Origin: Accumulibacter sp.
Lineage (GTDB): Bacteria > Pseudomonadota > Gammaproteobacteria > Burkholderiales > Rhodocyclaceae
Length of the DNA: 64,000 nt
Direction of reading: 5' to 3'
NCBI RefSeq assembly: GCF_023806635.1
Contig: NZ_JAMTDQ010000041.1
Location: 1-64,000, forward strand
The notes beneath the pieces were generated by a model. It worked only from the letters and a program-made list of their open reading frames with translations. It searched no databases and was not told the origin of the DNA. Position numbers and translations under genes: made by a program. Positions 27,609-35,406 of this stretch are shown here, piece after piece; position 1 is the first letter of the stretch, and each line of letters starts with the position of its first letter.

Positions 27609-29099
27609 TCAATGCACGGTGCACACCATGCACGGATCGAACGAACGGACGACATGCTGCACGAGCAGGAGCAGCTCTTCGCCGTCGGCCACCTCCAGGC
27701 CCGACAGCGCCTGCTCGAGTGGCCCGGGAACACCGGCGGCGTCGCGCGGCGAGAAGTTCCAGGTTGTCGGGGCGACGATCTGGTAGCTGGCGATGCGACC
27801 CTTCTCGATGCGCAGCCAGTGGCCGAGCCCGCCGCGTGCGGCTTCGACCAGCCCGGCGCCGCTGGCCCCGTCGGGAATCGCCGCGTGCGCACAGAAGGCT
27901 TGGCCAGGTGCCAGGGCATGCACCCAGCGCTCCATCGCCGGCACCACCAGCGCCAGTTCCAGCAGGCGCGCGCAGACCCGTGCCAGGACGCTGCCACCGC
28001 TGGCCGCGACCAGAGCCCGCAGCAGCGGCTGCCCGGCGACCAGCTGGCGGGCAAGCGCACCCGTTTCGGCAACCCCTCCTTCGTAACGTGGCGCCTTGCA
28101 CCAGGTGTAGGCCGCCGGCTTCTCGGCGAACTCGCCCATGAGCGGTCGCGTCTCGCCGCTTGCCGGATGCAGCGCCTGCTCGCCGAACAGCCAGGAATGC
28201 GCGACGTCCTCGCTGATCGACCGGGCGACGAGCGGCCGCCAGCCACCGTGCCAGATGCCACGGCTGAAGAGATGACCCGCGGCGGCGTCCGCGGTGCCGG
28301 CAGAGGTCGCGGCGGCATCGACCGTGGCATAGGCACCATAGCTCAGGAAGCAGTCGCTCGCCCGTCCGACCGCGCCGAGGCCGAGATCGGCAGCGATCTC
28401 GACGAAACGCGCGAAGTCCGCCGACCTGCCGCTTGCCCAGGCCGCGAGCGCGTCCCCCGACTCGATGGCGCTGACGTTCTCCAGCGTATCGCCGAAGACG
28501 ACCCGGCTCAGGAAGCCACGAAAGTCGCGCAGCACGGCGAGCAGACGGACCTTCTCGGTAGCCGTGACGGCCCGCGTCGTGCCCCCCGGCTGCAGCGCCA
28601 GACTGTGCGGCCACTTGCCTGCGAGGTGGCCCATCAGACGCAGCAGATCGGCGCGTGCCGGCAGAACTTCACGCAGAGCCTCGCCGACCGTCGCCTTGAA
28701 GCGTTGCTCGGCCTGCCGGTGCCACGGACGACCGCGATACGCTGCGCGCGCAAAGTCCGGCATGAAGAACAGATAGAAGTGTGTCAGGTGATCGGCCAAG
28801 TTCTCGCAGGCCAGGATCAGGTTGCTCGCCAGGCGACCATTTGCCGGCATCTCCAGTCCCGCGGCGTCGGCGAGGGCTGCCGCTGCGGCAGCCGACTGCG
28901 AGACCGAGCAGATGCCACAGATGCGCGGCACGATGACCAGCGCGTCGAGCGGGTGCCTGCCGATCAGGATGTGCTCGAAGCCACGGTAGAGCGAGGAGCT
29001 GACACGTGCGGCAACGACGCGACCGGCTTCCACATCGAGCGTGACTTCGAGGTCACCCTCGACACGATTGAAGGGCCCGATCGTCAGACGCCGGCTCAT
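27609..29099 (-). CDS. hoxC: Regulatory [NiFe]-hydrogenase large subunit (HoxC/HupV type)
   Basis: A 496-residue nickel-binding subunit of the H2-sensing group 2b kind. Metal ligands are complete: Cys61 and Cys64 in RICGICSVSQ and Cys490 and Cys493 in DPCMVCTVH. The protein ends exactly at the His after the second pair, so there is no C-terminal extension to be cleaved by an endopeptidase; this, and Gln in place of the usual His in the first motif, are hallmarks of the sensor hydrogenases HoxC and HupV. In those systems the small subunit HoxB and kinase HoxJ are encoded alongside. Here the upstream gene is an ankyrin protein and the downstream gene is rfbC, so the subunit is alone in this window. 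Confidence 0.9.
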   Translation of the reverse strand: MSRRLTIGPFNRVEGDLEVTLDVEAGRVVAARVSSSLYRGFEHILIGRHPLDALVIVPRICGICSVSQSAAAAAALADAAGLEMPANGRLASNLILACENLADHLTHFYLFFMPDFARAAYRGRPWHRQAEQRFKATVGEALREVLPARADLLRLMGHLAGKWPHSLALQPGGTTRAVTATEKVRLLAVLRDFRGFLSRVVFGDTLENVSAIESGDALAAWASGRSADFARFVEIAADLGLGAVGRASDCFLSYGAYATVDAAATSAGTADAAAGHLFSRGIWHGGWRPLVARSISEDVAHSWLFGEQALHPASGETRPLMGEFAEKPAAYTWCKAPRYEGGVAETGALARQLVAGQPLLRALVAASGGSVLARVCARLLELALVVPAMERWVHALAPGQAFCAHAAIPDGASGAGLVEAARGGLGHWLRIEKGRIASYQIVAPTTWNFSPRDAAGVPGPLEQALSGLEVADGEELLLLVQHVVRSFDPCMVCTVH

Positions 29100-29120
29100 C
29101 CGTGATCCCTGATTCCTCCC

Positions 29121-29141
29121 CGCGACCGCAGCGCGGTCGCG
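29121..29141 (-). repeat. Inverted repeat in the hoxC leader
   Basis: CGCGACCGC and GCGGTCGCG around a three-base loop, 22-42 bases upstream of the hoxC start. It may be an operator or a leader hairpin. A TATAGT -10-like box lies a little further upstream on the same strand (about 29173-29178). Confidence 0.45.
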
Positions 29142-29299
29142 CAGTCGACAGCTTCACAACCTCGGAGGCCCAACTATAGCAGACGACGCGCAAGGCGACC
29201 CCGTGCTGCCTTGGCCCCCGACCGCACCCCGCACGACCGCGGCCGTTCGCATGCTCGGTGCCCGGACAGCGCCACGACCTGCCGCTCGCGCCACGCGTC

Positions 29300-30046
29300 T
29301 CAGGCAAAGGGCAGCGACAAGCCGTCGGGAAGGCGCTGCGCGCCAGCAGGACGGTCCTCGCGGCGCCGCCCGGCCACGGCGCCGTGGCGCCCGGCCCGCT
29401 GCGGCGTCCGCCCGGCTTCCGCCCGCTGACGCAGTTCGGCCAGCCGCAGGGCGCCGCGCTCCCGCAGCAGGCGCAGGTGGTCGGGCCTCCGCTTGCCGTG
29501 GCTGAGGGCGAGGCGATCGACGTGCTCGAGCCAGTCCTCTTCGCTTTGGCTGTCGTTCGGACCGGCCTGCCCGGGCAAGCGGCCGCCCCACACCTCGTAG
29601 CAGTAGGCAAACCTGGCCCAGTCGTAAAGCGACTGCTCGCAACGACGGTCGGCACCGGCTGGCGGCGAACCGCGACCGGCACCGGCGAGGATGCGCAGCA
29701 TGGCGTTGGGGTCGGCGCCAGCGTCGAGCAGAATGCGCAGCAGACCGCTGTCCATGTTCATCGAGGCCTGGAACAGCGGGCTGGCACCATCGCGGCCAAC
29801 CGCACCCGGATCGGCGCCGAGCTGCAACAGCTCGCTGATCGCCTGATAGCGCCGCAAGACCGGACACGGCTCAAGGGCGGTGATCACGTGCTGCAGAATG
29901 GTGTCGCCCAGTTGATCGTAGCCGTTGAGGTCGAGGCCGCCGGCCACCTGTGCCCGCATCGCCGCCGTGTCACCCGCACAGGCGCTGGCGACGAAGGCGG
30001 CCAACGGATCCCGAAGATCAGGCAGCTCGTGTCTGCAATGTTCCAT
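29300..30046 (-). CDS. Ankyrin-repeat protein
   Basis: A 248-residue protein with ankyrin-like repeats in the first 130 residues: LQLGADPGAVGRDGASPLFQ and LLDAGADPNAM show the L-x2-G-A-D-P/x-N pattern. The C-terminal part is rich in Arg, Ala and Glu with no recognisable domain and reads like low-complexity sequence, so the end is less certain. Ankyrin repeats mediate protein binding; the partner is unknown. The ATG at 30046 has AAGGGG upstream. It lies 200 bases upstream of hoxC on the same strand but has no known hydrogenase role. Confidence 0.65.
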   Translation of the reverse strand: MEHCRHELPDLRDPLAAFVASACAGDTAAMRAQVAGGLDLNGYDQLGDTILQHVITALEPCPVLRRYQAISELLQLGADPGAVGRDGASPLFQASMNMDSGLLRILLDAGADPNAMLRILAGAGRGSPPAGADRRCEQSLYDWARFAYCYEVWGGRLPGQAGPNDSQSEEDWLEHVDRLALSHGKRRPDHLRLLRERGALRLAELRQRAEAGRTPQRAGRHGAVAGRRREDRPAGAQRLPDGLSLPFA

Positions 30047-30376
30047 CTGCAACCCCTTTCCCGCTCAGTCGCCAGCTGCCCCCGTCCGGCAGCACGCGCA
30101 CCCCGCTCGACGCGAGCCAGCAGCCGCGTCACCCCCAGCCGCTGCCCGCCGGACCGACCCGCACACCGACCGTACATGCGGCAGCGGCTGCAGGTCCGTC
30201 CAGTCGAGCATGGGCGACGATACGCTTCGCGCACCCGCCACTGCAGCCGCGCTGGCGTCGCCGCAAGTCTGTGAACTCATTTTCCCGCCGGACGACAAGG
30301 GTCGACGGTGACGAAAGTCACGGAAGACCTGACGAGACGGTCGCCGCCCGCGCTCGACACCGCTGTGCGGCGAGGT
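30047..30376. other. Intergenic region (330 bp)
   Basis: No supported gene. GC-rich. It holds the promoter region of the leftward ankyrin gene and the end of the leftward GGDEF/EAL gene. No clear terminator or repeat seen. Confidence 0.4.
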
Positions 30377-32230
30377 TCAGCCGCCTCTTCCGGACTGTGC
30401 CAGGCGCCTGCCGATGGGTACGACATGCGGGCCGAGCCGGCGCAGCGAGGACTCGAAGCACCCGGGCGGCAACGGCTGGCTGAACAGATGGCCCTGCGCC
30501 TGCTGGCACCCGCTACGCTGCAGAAATGCTCTTTGCGCTTCGTTCTCGACGCCCACGGCAACCGTCTGCAGGCCGATCGCATGCGCCATGCCGACCGTTG
30601 CGGCGACGACTGTCGCGGCGTCCGCGTCGGTTACCACACCGGCAACCAACGAACGATCGATCTTCATCCGGTGCACGCGCAGGCGCCTGAGGCAAGCGAG
30701 CGAAGAACGGCCGCTGCCGAATCCGTCGACCGACAGCAGCACCCCCAGCGCGCGCAGGCTGTCGACCGTTGCCAGTGCCGCGGATGGCTGACCCATCAGC
30801 ACGTGCTCCCTGATCTCCAGTTCCAGAAAGCGCGGCGACAAGTCCTCCTGGGCAAGAATCCGCCCCACCAGATCGGCGAGGCCGGCCTGCCGGAACTCGA
30901 CCGCCGAAAGGTTGACGGTCACGCGCAGCGGCGGCAAACGCAGCTGCCGCCAGAGCCGCACTTGCCGGACCGCGGCTCGCAGCACCCATTCCTCGAGATC
31001 GAGGATGAGGCCGCAGCCCTCGGCAATGGTGATCAGCTCGGCCGCGGGCACCACCCCGAGGACGGGATGTTGCCAGCGCAGCAGCGCCTCGGCTGCGTGG
31101 AGGCGCTTGTCGGCGAGGCCAACCTGCGGCTGGTAGTACAGGCACAGCTGGCCGTTGTCGAGCGCCGAGCGCAGATCGTTCTCGATCATGGCGGCCCGCG
31201 CCGCACGTCGCTGCATCTCGGTCGTAAAGAAGCAATAGTGGTGCGGCCCGCCCTGCTTGGCGCGGTACATCGCTGCGTCCGCGCACAGCGACAGGCTGGC
31301 GAAGCTCTCTCCGTCCGCCGGATACATCGCGATCCCCAGCGACATCGTGCACAGGAGTTCATGTCGCCCGATGCGATGGGGCGGTGTCGCCGTCTCGAGC
31401 AGCTTGGCCGCCACATGCGCGGCGCCATCGGCATCGGTGTTCGGCAGGACGACGATGAACTCGTCACCACCGAGCCGCGCGACCGTATCGCCATCGCGCA
31501 TGGCGCCCTGCAGGCGCTTCGCCACCTGTACCAGGAGCGCATCGCCCACGCGGTGCCCGAGGACGTCGTTGATGCTCTTGAAGCGGTCGAGATCGATGAA
31601 CATCAGGGCCAGCGACTCGCGGCCGCGATGAGCACGGGCGAGGTCATGCCTGACCCGTTCTTCCAGCAGGCTGCGGTTGGCCAGCCCGGTCAGCGGATCT
31701 CGGTGCGCCAGGTGCAGCATCCTCGCCTGCGTCTCCTTGTGCCGCGTGATGTCGACGAAGCTCGCGACATAGTGCATCTGCATGCCGTCGCCATCGACGC
31801 GGCTGATCGTCAGCCATTGCGGATACGCGCTGCCGTCGCTGCGCCGGCTCCAGACCTCGCCTTGCCAGTAAGCGCGCGCTGCCATTGATGACCGGATACG
31901 GCGGTGAATGCCGGCATCGTCCGTTGGCGAGAACAGGAAACCTGCGTCGCGGCCAAGCGATTCCACGGCACCATAGCCGGTAATCCTGATGAAGGACTGG
32001 TTGATACGGACGATCCGCCAGCCCGCGTCGATGATGGCGATGCCCCTGACGGTGTCGGCGGAGAGCCAGCCGGCAACATCGAAGTCGGCCTTCGCCGGCA
32101 CCTGCCGGCCACACTGCGGCGACCTCTCATGGCGGCCCCCTGCCGCGCCCAGAGGCGCAGCCATCGCGAGTCCTTCGACCGCGGTCGCGGAGCACGACTC
32201 GTTCCTGCATGCCTCAGAGCTGTTGCTCAT
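30377..32230 (-). CDS. PAS-GGDEF-EAL c-di-GMP protein with altered EAL site
   Basis: A 617-residue protein: PAS domain (about residues 55-170), GGDEF domain with intact ARLGGDEF, then an EAL domain. EALLRW, VNLSA and KIDRSL are kept, but the metal-binding DDFGTG motif is DGFGSG, replacing an aspartate normally needed for c-di-GMP hydrolysis. It is therefore probably a diguanylate cyclase, or a c-di-GMP-binding protein with a dead phosphodiesterase domain. No membrane segment. Its PAS, GGDEF and EAL regions are strikingly similar to the last three domains of the 1286-residue protein 3 kb away. It is divergent from the histidine kinase gene with 205 bases between. The ATG at 32230 has an AAGGTGGG ribosome site. 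Confidence 0.88.
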   Translation of the reverse strand: MSNSSEACRNESCSATAVEGLAMAAPLGAAGGRHERSPQCGRQVPAKADFDVAGWLSADTVRGIAIIDAGWRIVRINQSFIRITGYGAVESLGRDAGFLFSPTDDAGIHRRIRSSMAARAYWQGEVWSRRSDGSAYPQWLTISRVDGDGMQMHYVASFVDITRHKETQARMLHLAHRDPLTGLANRSLLEERVRHDLARAHRGRESLALMFIDLDRFKSINDVLGHRVGDALLVQVAKRLQGAMRDGDTVARLGGDEFIVVLPNTDADGAAHVAAKLLETATPPHRIGRHELLCTMSLGIAMYPADGESFASLSLCADAAMYRAKQGGPHHYCFFTTEMQRRAARAAMIENDLRSALDNGQLCLYYQPQVGLADKRLHAAEALLRWQHPVLGVVPAAELITIAEGCGLILDLEEWVLRAAVRQVRLWRQLRLPPLRVTVNLSAVEFRQAGLADLVGRILAQEDLSPRFLELEIREHVLMGQPSAALATVDSLRALGVLLSVDGFGSGRSSLACLRRLRVHRMKIDRSLVAGVVTDADAATVVAATVGMAHAIGLQTVAVGVENEAQRAFLQRSGCQQAQGHLFSQPLPPGCFESSLRRLGPHVVPIGRRLAQSGRGG

Positions 32231-32435
32231 CCACCCACCTTCACCTCGCACAGGTTGTCCAGTCGGCGCACGAACCGCCACCACTCGTCGTGCATCCTGT
32301 ACCGTCAGAGGTGCCGCCTCAAGGGGCACGAGTCCCGGGCAAGGCGGGAAAGATTCCCGGCCGCCGGCACGAAGAGCGGCGGCCCGGTCGCACAGGCAGC
32401 TCGATATCGCGCGGCTTCTCGGCAATAATGCCGCC

Positions 32436-34253
32436 ATGATGAGAACGACGAAGCCCGCCAGCCCGCTCGCCGACGGTCATGCCGACTCGATCGCCGTGCT
32501 CGACGAGCGCGGGGTCATCCTCAGCGTCAATCAGGCGTGGCGGGACTTTGCCCATGGCAGCGGCGCCAGCGCCGAGCTGGCTGACGGTCGCGGCATCGAC
32601 TACCTCGCCGCCGTGCGACGGGCGGCGGTCGACGACGTCCTGGCCGCTGCCGCACTGCGGGGTCTGGAAGAGGTGCTGGCCGGGCGACAGACCTGGTTCG
32701 CCCTGCAGTATCCGTGTGACGCACCCGGCGGCGAACGCTGGTGCGAATGCCGCGTGGAACCCTTGCCGGCGCCACGCCGCGGAGCAGCGGTCCGTCATCG
32801 TGCGCTCGACCGACGCGAGCGTACCGAGACCGCCGTCGACAACCACCAGCGCCCGCAGCCCGACTTGGCGACGGTTCTGAACAGTCTGCCGTCGATGATC
32901 GGCTACTGGGACTGCGGGCTGCGCAACCGCTTCGCGAACCACGCCTACCGCGACTGGTTCGGTATCGACCCGGCGACGATTCCGGGCAAGCACATCCGGG
33001 AAGTGATCGGTGACGAACGATACCGCCTCAATGCGCCCTATATCGAGGCGGTGCTGTGCGGCAGTGCGCAACAGTTCGAACGTGCCATCCCGTCGCCCGA
33101 TGGCCGCGCGCTGCGCCACTCCCTGGCGCGGTACATCCCCGATGTGGTCGATGGCCAAGTGCAGGGCTTCTTCGTGGAGGTCACCGACGTCACGCCGATC
33201 AAGGCCGGCGAACAGGCCCTGCAGCGCGCCCAGGAGGTGGGCCGCCTCGGCAGCTACACGGCCGACCTCGCTTCCGGGCAATGGCTTGGCAGCCCGATGC
33301 TCGAGCGAATCCTCGGGGTCGGCCCGGAGCACGAGCATACGACCGACGCCTGGCTGCAGATGGTGCATGCCGACGATCGCCAGAAGGTTGTCGACCACGT
33401 CCGACGGACAGTCCGCGACAGGGGCGTCTTCGACTGCGAGTACCGGATCATTCGCCCGCGTGACGGAGCCATCCGCTGGCTGCACGGCCTCGGCGAACTC
33501 GAGTGCGCGGCGGATGGCCAGCCGCGGCGCATGATCGGCACGGTACAGGACATCACCGAGCGGAACCACTCAGAGAAGGCCACGCAGGCCCTCCTCGACG
33601 AAAATACGCGCCTGGTGCGACGATTGATCGCGCTGCAGGAACGTGAGCGCGCCGACCTCGCCCGCGAGTTGCACGATGAACTGTCGCAGCACCTGACGGC
33701 AATTCGTGCCTTTGCCGGCGCGCTGCGGCGCAACGAGCGCTGCGACCCCGAAGCGATCCGGCGCAGCGCCGTGGCAATCGACGGTTCGGCACATGCCATC
33801 TACGAGGTGTCGCACCGACTGATGGAGGGCCTGCATCCGAGTCTTCTCGACTCGCCCGGAATCGCCGAGGCACTGGGCACCCTTATCGACAACTGGGGAC
33901 AGCAGCACCCGGAAATCGAGTGGCAGGCTTCCCTGCCGCCGAACCTCGTCTGCGAAGGAAAGCAGGTCCGGGTGACACTCTATCGCATCGTCCAGGAGTG
34001 CCTGAGCAACATCGCCCGCCATGCTGCGGCCCACCGCGTACGACTGATCCTGGGCAACAGGTGGTCGGCAGAGGGCGAGTTGCTGCGCCTGGTGGTCCGC
34101 GACGATGGCACAGGCATGGAGATGGATGCGGCACACGCCGGCTTCGGTCTGCTCGGAATGCGCGAACGCGTCCTGTCTCTCGGCGGTACACTGCAGGTCA
34201 GCAGCCGCAAGGGCTGCGGCACCCGGATACGGGTGATCGTCCCCAACGTCTGA
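32436..34253 (+). CDS. PAS-domain histidine kinase, NarX/HisKA_3 type
   Basis: A 605-residue cytoplasmic sensor kinase. Three PAS-like regions (about residues 10-130, 145-260 and 265-385) precede a HisKA_3 dimerisation domain whose phospho-accepting His413 lies in ARELHDELSQHL. An ATPase domain follows, with the N-box IVQECLSNIARHA and G-boxes DDGTGM and GFGLLGMRERV. Without a membrane helix it senses a cytoplasmic signal. The natural partner is the NarL-type regulator encoded 0.5 kb downstream on the opposite strand. Both first codons (32436, 32439) are ATG. Confidence 0.9.
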   Translation: MMRTTKPASPLADGHADSIAVLDERGVILSVNQAWRDFAHGSGASAELADGRGIDYLAAVRRAAVDDVLAAAALRGLEEVLAGRQTWFALQYPCDAPGGERWCECRVEPLPAPRRGAAVRHRALDRRERTETAVDNHQRPQPDLATVLNSLPSMIGYWDCGLRNRFANHAYRDWFGIDPATIPGKHIREVIGDERYRLNAPYIEAVLCGSAQQFERAIPSPDGRALRHSLARYIPDVVDGQVQGFFVEVTDVTPIKAGEQALQRAQEVGRLGSYTADLASGQWLGSPMLERILGVGPEHEHTTDAWLQMVHADDRQKVVDHVRRTVRDRGVFDCEYRIIRPRDGAIRWLHGLGELECAADGQPRRMIGTVQDITERNHSEKATQALLDENTRLVRRLIALQERERADLARELHDELSQHLTAIRAFAGALRRNERCDPEAIRRSAVAIDGSAHAIYEVSHRLMEGLHPSLLDSPGIAEALGTLIDNWGQQHPEIEWQASLPPNLVCEGKQVRVTLYRIVQECLSNIARHAAAHRVRLILGNRWSAEGELLRLVVRDDGTGMEMDAAHAGFGLLGMRERVLSLGGTLQVSSRKGCGTRIRVIVPNV

Positions 34254-34381
34254 GGGCATCCTGCCGACGGCGTCGCAAGCGTGCGTCCGACGAGTCCCCG
34301 CACGAGGCTCGTCTGGGGCGCGCTGCGCGCTGCACACGGCAGCCGGCGCGTCACCGCAGCCCGGCTGCGGACGAGCGGCCC
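34254..34381. other. Short intergenic stretch after the kinase gene
   Basis: GC-rich sequence between the kinase stop and a small leftward reading frame. No clear terminator hairpin with T-run seen. Together with the small frame, 34254-34725 is 472 bases lacking a well-supported gene. Confidence 0.35.
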
Positions 34382-34558
34382 TCAGCAGGGCGGAACGGCA
34401 TCTTCGGGAACCGCCTGCCTGATCTTCACGGCGATGTGCTCGGCGCTGGCGAGGTCTCCTCGCTCGTAGAAACTGGCGAACAGGTCGAAGAGCAGATCGA
34501 TCATCGACTGTCCCGGTCGAAGGGAAGCTGTCCTGGCGGCAGCCGGCAGCGAGCGCAT
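34382..34558 (-). CDS. Possible small protein or truncated TPR-type N-terminus
   Basis: A 58-codon leftward reading frame. Its second half, LLFDLFASFYERGDLASAEH followed by IAVKIRQAVPEDAV, looks like a helical-repeat (TPR-like) N-terminus, as in proteins that continue into many repeats, but here it stops. ATG codons at 34558 and 34504 are possible starts and neither has a good ribosome site. It could be a small protein, the stub of a deleted gene, or chance. It lies downstream of the response-regulator gene on the same strand. Confidence 0.35.
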   Translation of the reverse strand: MRSLPAAARTASLRPGQSMIDLLFDLFASFYERGDLASAEHIAVKIRQAVPEDAVPPC

Positions 34559-34725
34559 CGCGGTGACTTCATGCACCGATTCTGCCGCGGCGCGGCCCCG
34601 ACGGCCAGCGACGAGACTCCCGATCGGTACGGGAAAATTTCCCTGTCGTCTCGGCGCAGGGGGCTGCCGGCACGAGCAGGCGCTGCCGCGGCGACCATCG
34701 CGCGCGAAGGGTCGCGGGACCTCCG

Positions 34726-35406
34726 TCAGGGTTCCACCAACCCCTGCCGGATCGCCAGGCGCGCCATTTCCGCCAGGCTCGCGACGCCCAGCTTGAGCTT
34801 GATCTGGGTGACATGGTTGCTCACCGTCTTGCTGCTCAGGTGCAGGATGCGCGCGCATTCGGCCTGTGAGTGACCCTCGCTGAGCAGCCTGAAGACCTGG
34901 AACTCACGTTGCGTCAGCGTGCCGAAGGGCGCGGACTCCGGCGAACGCTGCCGCTGGATGAGGGTCGGCACCATGTCGGGACTGACGAAGGGTTGACCCT
35001 TCGCCACCGTGCGGATGCCCAGCAACAGGCTATCGACGTCGCTTCCCTTGGTGACAAAACCCAACGCGCCTGCCTCGAAGGCCCGATCGAGCAGCACACG
35101 CGAGTCATGCACGCTGTACACGAGGATCGCCACCTGCGGATCCACGCTCCGGATGCGTCGAATGGCCTCGATTCCACCGAAGCCTGCCATGCTCAGATCC
35201 ATGACGACGACGTCGGGGCGCAGCGCCCGGTACTCACCGTAAGCCGCCTCGCCGCTGGCCACGTCGAGCAGCACCCGCAGGCCGGCGTCGGATTCGATGA
35301 GGCTGCGCAATCCGGCCCGCAGCGCCGGATGGTCGTCCACGACCATCACCGACAGCACGCGGCCGGGCGTGGCCTGGGAAGGACCTCCGTCACCCTTGGC
35401 CGTCAT
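34726..35406 (-). CDS. NarL/LuxR-family response regulator
   Basis: A 226-residue two-component regulator. The receiver domain has the acidic pair VVDDH near residue 24, the phospho-accepting Asp70 (VVVMDLSM), Ser at the switch position and Lys in FVTKGSD. A linker leads to a LuxR-type helix-turn-helix at about residues 158-220 (LTQREFQVFRLLSEGHSQAE, then SSKTVSNHVTQIKLKL). The ATG at 35406 overlaps the stop of the upstream sensor/cyclase gene by four bases and has GGAGGGG just before it, so the two are co-translated. Likely phosphorylated by the NarX-like kinase nearby. Confidence 0.93.
   Translation of the reverse strand: MTAKGDGGPSQATPGRVLSVMVVDDHPALRAGLRSLIESDAGLRVLLDVASGEAAYGEYRALRPDVVVMDLSMAGFGGIEAIRRIRSVDPQVAILVYSVHDSRVLLDRAFEAGALGFVTKGSDVDSLLLGIRTVAKGQPFVSPDMVPTLIQRQRSPESAPFGTLTQREFQVFRLLSEGHSQAECARILHLSSKTVSNHVTQIKLKLGVASLAEMARLAIRQGLVEP

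Noticed and set aside
27609-29099. Energy-conserving uptake hydrogenase large subunit
   Set aside because: No C-terminal maturation peptide after the last His, and the first motif has Gln as in sensor hydrogenases; no small subunit is adjacent.
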